Below are positions 16,756-20,890 of a DNA stretch of 20,890 nucleotides, piece after piece. The position numbers were made by a program, and so were the translations under genes. How positions within the stretch are numbered: position 1 is the first letter of the stretch; the number at the start of each line of letters is the position of its first letter. The notes under the pieces were generated by a model. That model saw nothing but the letters and a program-made list of their open reading frames with translations. It was not told the origin of the DNA and did no database searches. This stretch comes from CAMBDR01 sp046597185 (lineage in GTDB: Bacteria > Pseudomonadota > Gammaproteobacteria > Burkholderiales > Burkholderiaceae_D). The DNA is taken from positions 1-20,890 of the forward strand of contig JBKJLF010000572.1 of the NCBI GenBank assembly GCA_046597185.1, given 5' to 3'.

Positions 16756-16813
16756 TATGCCCGGGGGAAATTTTTCCTCGGAGCCGGAACTATCTGAATT
16801 ATAAGGAAAAGAG

Positions 16814-17407
16814 ATGAAAGCTGATATCGAATTACAACAACGGAGATTGGGTAAAGAATTGGCGCAGCCAAACCAGGCTGCCGACAGTGTGCATGGTTTA
16901 TTGCTGGTCTTTACCGGGACAGGTAAGGGCAAATCCAGTGCCGCCTTTGGCATGGGGATGCGCGCTTTGATGCAACAAATGAAGCTGGGTGTGGTTCAAT
17001 TTTGTGGCGGTTCGGCCACGAGTTCTGAATATCAAAGCATGGGGCAACACCCTTTGTGTGATTTTCAAATTTGCGGTACAGAATGCAGCTGGCAAAGTAA
17101 AGATCGGCATATTGATATTGCCAACGTCAATTATGCCTGGTCGGAAGCCAAGCGCATGATTGAAGATCCATCCTATGGCATGGTTATTTTGGATGACATC
17201 AATCTGCTTTTGAAGCATCAGTATCTCAATCTCGACCACGTCATGCAAACTTTGCGCAAACGTCGGCGCGATGTGCATATTGTCATGACCGGGCGTTATG
17301 CACCCTTTGAATTAATCGATTTTGCTGATCTGGTGACAGAAATGCGCGCGGTCAAGCATCCGTTTCCGAATCGTGCCATACCGCCTCAAACCGGGATCGA
17401 ATTTTAA
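16814..17407 (+). CDS. Corrinoid adenosyltransferase-like P-loop protein (CobO/BtuR family)
   Basis: The 197-residue protein matches the CobA/CobO/BtuR family, which transfers the adenosyl group of ATP to cob(I)alamin or related corrinoids. Visible are the P-loop GTGKGKSS (35-42) followed by AAFGMGMRAL, VVQF (60-63), VILDDIN (124-130), TGRYAP (159-164), ADLVTEM (171-177), KHPF and the C-terminal GIEF. Several usual family residues differ: FCGG replaces the common FIKG, and CSWQSKDRHID replaces the FTW...QDR segment. The fold and nucleotide site look intact, but the corrinoid pocket may have changed. No other cobalamin gene and no B12 riboswitch are near, so it may serve salvage or have drifted in role. 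The ribosome site AAGGAAAAGAG precedes the ATG directly. Confidence 0.8.
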   Translation: MKADIELQQRRLGKELAQPNQAADSVHGLLLVFTGTGKGKSSAAFGMGMRALMQQMKLGVVQFCGGSATSSEYQSMGQHPLCDFQICGTECSWQSKDRHIDIANVNYAWSEAKRMIEDPSYGMVILDDINLLLKHQYLNLDHVMQTLRKRRRDVHIVMTGRYAPFELIDFADLVTEMRAVKHPFPNRAIPPQTGIEF

Positions 17408-17440
17408 ATCGATCATCCATCCCGGCGCTTTGAATGTTTT

Positions 17441-17467
17441 GTGGATGTTGTGGGTGTTGTGGGTGTT
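17441..17467. repeat. 9-bp tandem repeat, 3 copies
   Basis: GTGGATGTT, GTGGGTGTT and GTGGGTGTT are adjacent, just beyond the 3' end of the gloB remnant. In the remnant's frame they encode a run-on tail rich in Asn, Thr and His that normal glyoxalase II lacks. Confidence 0.8.
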
Positions 17468-17485
17468 GTTTTTAGCGGTAATTGT

Positions 17486-17899
17486 TTTCCATTCTCTTAG
17501 TGCGGCAAAAAATTGTACCGGGTCCTTGCCATCTGGCAAGCGCCCGGTTTCTGTCAGGCGTGAAATAATCGACTCTTGTTCGCAACGCAAAAATGGGTTG
17601 CTTGCCTCTCCAGTCCGATGTGCGATGGCACGGTCGGTATCCCTTGTTGCCTTTTGGCTTGATCCAGCTTGATACGCTCGATCAGGGCCGGATTGTTGTT
17701 GTAGCAAATCAGAAACACCGCCACAATGGTCCGGATGGTGGTGGGTGATTAAAATTGCGCACAAACGTAGTTGTTGTGCCTCAAGAGCCGCTACAATCGG
17801 GGCAGAGGCACCAGGATCGACCATTGCCGCGTCGCGTCCATTGTGGATGAGCCAAAAATAGTTGTCATCAAAAGCGGGAATACACTGTACTTGAAGCGT
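17486..17899 (-). pseudogene. gloB: Decayed glyoxalase II (hydroxyacylglutathione hydrolase)
   Basis: Three pieces of GloB can be read on the minus strand. The N-terminal piece gives IPAFDDNYFWLIHNGRDAAM, then VDPG and the metal motif HHHPDHCGG. It is in the same frame as ACG (17899-17897) where an ATG start would be expected; a TAA lies shortly upstream with no start codon between. After SDLLQ the sequence jumps to the C-terminal half: read one frame over, it gives NNPALIERIKLDQAKRQQG and then PTVPSHIGLERQ. A further shift returns to the first frame for SNPFLRCEQ and FFAALREWK. Roughly 130 codons, including other metal ligands, are missing, probably deleted at a CAACAA run. The normal stop is also lost. 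An open frame of 170 codons remains (17824-17312) but cannot encode a working enzyme. GloB normally hydrolyses S-D-lactoylglutathione. Confidence 0.85.
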
Positions 17900-17965
17900 G
17901 TGTGGCCGGGTTGATGGCGGGGTTTGGCTTTAGAGTGTGGAAGACGTTGGCATGAGAATAAGTGT

Positions 17966-18742
17966 ATGAAAAATTCAGAAGCACCCATCATAACGCTAAG
18001 CGACTGGTTGGCAACGCCGGCGGGTTGTTATATTCATGCTTGGGAGCGTGCTTGTCTGGATTTGTTAACCGCCGACATTTTTGGCTACAATGCGGTGCAA
18101 ATTGGTTTGCCGCAATTGCCTGCGTTGGCGGCGAGCAGGATGACACATCAATGGCAAACCGATCAACAAATATCGATTAATTTGCCGCCAGATGCCAAGC
18201 CTGTGGTGCTATTGCATGATTTTGAGGAGTTGCCGTTTGCCACGCAGAGTCTGGATTTGGTGGTGTTGCCGCATGTGTTGGAATTTGCCGCCCATCCGCA
18301 TCAGGTATTGCGAGAGGTGGAGCGGGTGCTTATTCCCGAAGGGCAGTTGATTATTTGTGGCTTTAATCCGGCCAGTCTCTGGGGGCTACGGCAAGGTTTG
18401 CATCGGCTTGGTGCCAACAGTTATTTACCTGATCAAGGTGCATTAATCAGTTTGCCACGTCTCAAAGATTGGATGCAGTTGTTAAATATGGAAGTTAGCA
18501 ATCACTATCATGGTGTTTATGCCTTGCCTTTTTCGACCTATCGTTGGTTGAATCGCTGTGAATTTTTGGAGCGGGCAGGTGCCCGTTGGTGGCCGTATTT
18601 GGGGGCTGTCTATGTGGTGCGCGCAATTAAGCGCGTCAGAGGCATGACACTGATTGGCCCGACCTGGCGTAAGACACAAGGGCCAGTGCAAACAGGTCTG
18701 CCCGTGACCAACAAGGGTAAATGCGGCGAACAGGATGGTTGA
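17966..18742 (+). CDS. Class I SAM-dependent methyltransferase-like protein
   Basis: The 258-residue protein resembles the methyltransferase-domain protein found beside gloB and dnaQ in many betaproteobacteria. LPFATQSLDLVVLPHVLEFA (about 89-108), the following LREVERVLIPEGQLIICGFN (115-134) and NPASLWGLRQ are typical of post-SAM-binding strands 4 and 5. The usual glycine-rich SAM motif is not clear; GYNAVQIGLPQL occupies that place. Substrate unknown. The frame opens earlier at a TTG (17924), but the ATG at 17966 gives the expected MKNSEAPIITLSDWLATPAG start; its ribosome site is weak (GAGAATAAG). It is divergent from the gloB remnant and 47 bp upstream of dnaQ. Confidence 0.85.
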   Translation: MKNSEAPIITLSDWLATPAGCYIHAWERACLDLLTADIFGYNAVQIGLPQLPALAASRMTHQWQTDQQISINLPPDAKPVVLLHDFEELPFATQSLDLVVLPHVLEFAAHPHQVLREVERVLIPEGQLIICGFNPASLWGLRQGLHRLGANSYLPDQGALISLPRLKDWMQLLNMEVSNHYHGVYALPFSTYRWLNRCEFLERAGARWWPYLGAVYVVRAIKRVRGMTLIGPTWRKTQGPVQTGLPVTNKGKCGEQDG

Positions 18743-18789
18743 AATGGTTGATAGGGATAATATGGTTAATATGGAGCGAAAAGGATAGA

Positions 18790-19515
18790 ATGAGGCAAAT
18801 ATTTCTTGATACCGAAACCACGGGTTTGAATCCGCGTTCTGGTGATCGTATTATTGAAATCGGCTGTGTTGAATTGGTGAACCGGGTTTTGACGGGCAAT
18901 AATTACCACGTCTATATCAATCCCGAACGCGATTCGGAAGAAGGTGCGTTGGCGGTACATGGTTTGACGACCGAGTTTTTAAGTAGCAAACCCAAGTTCG
19001 CCCAAATTGTCAGTGAATTGCGCGATTATGTGCAAGGTGCGCAAATCATCATCCACAATGCGCCCTTCGATTTGGGCTTTTTGAACGCCGAATACGCACG
19101 CCTTGATTTGCCAGCCTTTGAGACCGAAGTGGCTGGTGTGCTCGATACCCTGGTGCAAGCCAAGGAAATGCATCCGGGCAAGCGTAATTCTTTGGATGCG
19201 CTGTGTGACCGATATGGTATTTCCAACTCGCACCGCAAGCTGCACGGCGCGTTGCTGGATGCGGAACTGCTGGCCGATGTTTATTTGGCCATGACGCGTG
19301 GCCAAAATAGCTTTGGCATGGAATTGGATGTAGTTTCGACCGATTCGGCGATGGAATCAGAGCAAGCGTTGTTACCTTTGCCGGAGCTGGTGTTGTTATT
19401 GGCTGATGAGGCCGAGAATGAGGCCAATAATAAGGTGCTCGATGGTATTGATAAAGAAATTCGGGGCACCAGTTTGTGGCGCGTTGTCCACGAAAGCGCT
19501 GCCAGCCCTGCTTAG
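18790..19515 (+). CDS. dnaQ: DNA polymerase III epsilon subunit (proofreading 3'-5' exonuclease)
   Basis: The 241-residue protein carries all exonuclease motifs: Exo I FLDTETTG (Asp7, Glu9), Exo II IIHNAPFDLGFLN (Asp94) and Exo III LHGALLDAELLADVY (His152, Asp157), the DEDDh set that binds two metals. TRGQNSFGMELD (about 169-180) lies where the epsilon sliding-clamp-binding motif (Q-x-S-x-x-x) is expected, with the polymerase-alpha-binding C-terminal tail after it. Length is normal. A frame opening at 18721 would add 23 residues, overlap the methyltransferase gene and give an unlikely Trp-rich leader; the ATG at 18790 has an AAAGGATAG ribosome site and gives the usual start. It follows the methyltransferase gene directly, without the rnhA gene often found between them. 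Confidence 0.96.
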   Translation: MRQIFLDTETTGLNPRSGDRIIEIGCVELVNRVLTGNNYHVYINPERDSEEGALAVHGLTTEFLSSKPKFAQIVSELRDYVQGAQIIIHNAPFDLGFLNAEYARLDLPAFETEVAGVLDTLVQAKEMHPGKRNSLDALCDRYGISNSHRKLHGALLDAELLADVYLAMTRGQNSFGMELDVVSTDSAMESEQALLPLPELVLLLADEAENEANNKVLDGIDKEIRGTSLWRVVHESAASPA

Positions 19516-19563
19516 TTTTGGGTGGCTGTGTGGGATTGGGGAGAGTGATTCGTGCTGTTTTTA

Positions 19564-19585
19564 CGATAAATGGCGGATTTTATCG
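19564..19585 (+). terminator. Weak hairpin after dnaQ
   Basis: CGATAAA and TTTATCG form a 7-bp A/T-rich stem around 8 nt, 48 bp after the dnaQ stop, followed by GAATTTTCC. The stem is weak and the T-run short, so termination is possible but uncertain. Confidence 0.3.
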
Positions 19586-19604
19586 GAATTTTCCTGAATT
19601 ATTC

Positions 19605-19634
19605 TTGGATTTTCCCACATCCTTATGCCATAAT
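19605..19634 (+). promoter_or_regulatory. Candidate promoter of the tRNA-Val gene
   Basis: TTGGAT (19605-19610) and CATAAT (19629-19634) are separated by 18 bp, placing the transcript start a few bases before the tRNA 5' end at 19646. Spacing and -10 quality are acceptable. Confidence 0.5.
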
Positions 19635-19645
19635 CTCGTTCTTAC

Positions 19646-19720
19646 GGGAGGTTAGCTCAGGGGTAGAGCACTGCATTCACACTGCAGGGGTCGCAAGTTC
19701 GAAACTTGCACTTCCCACCA
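19646..19720 (+). tRNA. tRNA-Val (anticodon CAC)
   Basis: A complete cloverleaf can be folded. The acceptor stem pairs GGGAGGT with ACTTCCC (one G-U), the D arm is GCTCAGGGGTAGAGC, and the anticodon stem CTGCA/TGCAG encloses the loop TTCACAC with anticodon CAC, which reads GUG. The T arm is GCAAG-TTCGAAA-CTTGC, discriminator A, and the 3' CCA is encoded. The 75 nt are normal for a class I tRNA. Confidence 0.97.
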
Positions 19721-19751
19721 AAGAATTTTTGCGACAAATCTGAATTCAAAT

Positions 19752-19788
19752 ACAAAGCCTGAACTTGAGTCTGGGCTTTGTTGTTTCT
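19752..19788 (+). terminator. Intrinsic terminator of tRNA-Val
   Basis: ACAAAGCCTGAAC and GTCTGGGCTTTGT fold around a TTGA loop (19752-19781): eight perfect outer pairs, then wobble pairs and one mismatch. The T-rich stretch TGTTTCT follows. It lies 32 bp after the tRNA. Confidence 0.75.
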
Positions 19789-19849
19789 ACGAAGGCTTTT
19801 AGCGCGGGATGAATCGAATCCTGCTGCGCACGCCGCCAACCCCCTCGCT

Positions 19850-19878
19850 TTGTGTTATGCTTTGAGCAAAAATAGACT
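19850..19878 (+). promoter_or_regulatory. Candidate promoter of the unrecognised right-edge gene
   Basis: TTGTGT (19850-19855) and TAGACT (19873-19878) are 17 bp apart. Initiation would fall near 19885, only about 8 nt before the ATG at 19893, which has no ribosome site. That would suit a leaderless or near-leaderless message. Both boxes are imperfect. Confidence 0.35.
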
Positions 19879-19892
19879 CTGCCTTTTGTTCA

Positions 19893-20890
19893 ATGAAAAA
19901 GACAATCGCTCAAATCCGCCAATCGTATGACACCTTCATGGGCCGCGACTTACCGCCCCGTGAGATTGCCATCAAATTTCAAATTCCGCTGCCCTTGGCG
20001 CGCGAAAAACCGCCAAAATTTCGCGAAATCGCCTTCTTGAAAAAGAATCTCGATGATCCCGACGCCGATGTCAATTACTTCAAGACCTTGCAAAAAAATT
20101 TGCGGCAATTGAATCGGTGCAAGATCGGTGTGGTGAAGCGATTTTTATACAATGAAGGCTTCGTCATGGCATTTTATCCCTTGTTGCTCAAGCAAATTCG
20201 ATTGCATCTGAGTGGCGGAGGGATTCCCGAACTGGCACCACGTCAGGAAATGCTGGATACCATTACGGATATTTTTCGCCAATTAATTGATTCTTATAAA
20301 GTTATATTTAAAACGATTTATTTGGGCAAAAATTTTCAATTCGTTCGCCTCGCGTCCCAATTTGAGAAAAGTGCGTATCGCATTCTTGAATTATTGAAGA
20401 TGAAACAGCGCGTGATGGGGTTACGCTACCAGCTTTTATCGGATCAAAGTTGGTTGACGATTAATATTGTGTTTCATGTCATGTGGTCCTTGAAAAAGGC
20501 TGACATGGAACGTGTGGCGCTGGATAGTATTTCCGCCAATCGGCTTGAACCATTTAATACCAGCTTGGTGGATTTATTTTTGACTTTGCAAATGGTGCAG
20601 CGCTTTAATGTACCCAAATGGCCAACGGAGTGGCAATTTTCCTTTGACCGTTATGATCAAACGATGCGCACGCTGCTGCAAGTGAGCGAAGACGATGGCG
20701 TCAAAATGACGCGTCATGTAACATTAAGCTATTGTTATGACAATATTCCAACGCGTTTCAAGCGCGTGGAAGAGGGGGGGGCGCGCGGCGCATCGGTCAT
20801 GATCCATTGGCAGCATTTGCAAAAAAAGATCATGTCCGACTATCTGCAATTTTTCCACGAAAAAGGCCAGGCCAGCCGTGTTGGTGTCAT
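19893..20890 (+). CDS. Unrecognised protein, 3'-truncated by window edge
   Basis: An ATG at 19893 opens a frame that stays open for 332 codons to the window end. A stop lies shortly upstream (19863-19865) with no other start between, so the start is well placed although there is no ribosome site. I do not recognise the family. The visible part is rich in Lys, Arg, Gln and large hydrophobics, has no signal peptide or membrane helix, and looks like a mostly helical cytoplasmic protein. Stretches that may help a search are FLKKNLDDPDADVNYFKTLQ, QLNRCKIGVVKRFLYNEGF, MKQRVMGLRYQLLSDQSWL and LEPFNTSLVDLFLTLQMVQR. Near the end WPTEWQFSFDRYDQ leads into what may be a separate C-terminal beta domain. 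Codon use resembles the neighbours and the long open frame supports a real gene. Confidence 0.8.
   Translation, partial: MKKTIAQIRQSYDTFMGRDLPPREIAIKFQIPLPLAREKPPKFREIAFLKKNLDDPDADVNYFKTLQKNLRQLNRCKIGVVKRFLYNEGFVMAFYPLLLKQIRLHLSGGGIPELAPRQEMLDTITDIFRQLIDSYKVIFKTIYLGKNFQFVRLASQFEKSAYRILELLKMKQRVMGLRYQLLSDQSWLTINIVFHVMWSLKKADMERVALDSISANRLEPFNTSLVDLFLTLQMVQRFNVPKWPTEWQFSFDRYDQTMRTLLQVSEDDGVKMTRHVTLSYCYDNIPTRFKRVEEGGARGASVMIHWQHLQKKIMSDYLQFFHEKGQASRVGV

Larger units (their letters stand above)
16337..16813. other. 477-bp divergent intergenic region, repeat-rich
   Basis: This region separates the minus-strand kinase from the plus-strand adenosyltransferase gene, so it must hold both promoters. 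It contains the palindrome TGAACC-C-GGTTCA (16378-16390), the hairpin TTTAGGC-TGTG-GCCTAAA (16414-16431), the 11-bp repeat array (16440-16483), a quiet A/T-rich stretch (about 16500-16700), then the candidate promoter and a G/C-rich hairpin (about 16761-16781) before the adenosyltransferase start. A 67-codon open frame at 16393-16596 crosses the repeats and has no ribosome site; I do not call it a gene. No B12-box (cobalamin riboswitch) was recognised. Confidence 0.7.

Noticed and set aside
16600..16813. Cobalamin riboswitch upstream of the adenosyltransferase gene
   Set aside because: No B12-box-like sequence was found; the region is mostly A/T-rich with one short G/C hairpin close to the start codon.
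17312..17824. Intact 170-residue metallo-beta-lactamase protein
   Set aside because: It is the longest frame left in the gloB remnant; it lacks most metal ligands and joins two distant parts of GloB in different frames, with a run-on tail overlapping the adenosyltransferase gene.
18721..18789. Longer dnaQ start at 18721
   Set aside because: It would overlap the methyltransferase gene and add a Trp-rich leader absent from the family; the ATG at 18790 has the ribosome site.
19657..19839. Open frame of 60 codons on the minus strand over the tRNA
   Set aside because: It crosses the tRNA-Val gene and its terminator, so it is a chance frame.

Overview
The window looks like a chromosomal segment of a betaproteobacterium, probably Burkholderiales and plausibly Oxalobacteraceae. 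The reasons are the block gloB remnant / methyltransferase / dnaQ / tRNA-Val, which I recall as conserved in that group, base composition near one half G+C, and protein sequences that read like that lineage. The species cannot be fixed from the sequence alone.

Left edge (1-1904): the 3' part of a gamma-glutamyltransferase gene on the plus strand. It converges on a minus-strand operon of six genes (12297 down to 1961). In transcription order the operon encodes a transglutaminase/DUF2126 (putative glutamine-synthetase-fold amidoligase) fusion, a circularly permuted ATP-grasp/alpha-E fusion, a second transglutaminase, a stand-alone circularly permuted ATP-grasp, a stand-alone alpha-E protein, and Anbu, a proteasome beta-subunit-like Ntn hydrolase. 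Junctions are tight (10 bp gap, 4 bp overlap, 27 bp, 1 bp), except for 100 bp before Anbu, where a candidate internal promoter lies. The set combines three predicted amide-bond-forming enzymes, two papain-like transglutaminase domains and one threonine-type hydrolase. This fits the predicted but poorly characterised system for making and breaking an unknown peptide or peptide tag. It is the most interesting content here.

Middle (12527-16336): two further minus-strand genes. One is an unusual three-part protein with an IscS/NifS-like cysteine desulfurase, a metallo-beta-lactamase-like middle that has lost its metal-ligand motif, and a rhodanese domain with an intact active-site loop. The other is a membrane-bound orphan sensor histidine kinase. 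The 477 bp upstream of the kinase hold two palindromes, four copies of an 11-bp tandem repeat and the likely promoter of the next, divergent gene.

Right part (16814-20890): a corrinoid adenosyltransferase-like P-loop protein; a decayed glyoxalase II gene (gloB) with an internal deletion, a frameshift and no usable start; a class I methyltransferase; dnaQ (replicative proofreading exonuclease), placed directly after the methyltransferase with no rnhA between them; tRNA-Val(CAC) with a hairpin terminator; and the first 332 codons of a protein I do not recognise, running off the window end. No CRISPR array, insertion sequence, rRNA or prophage gene was seen.
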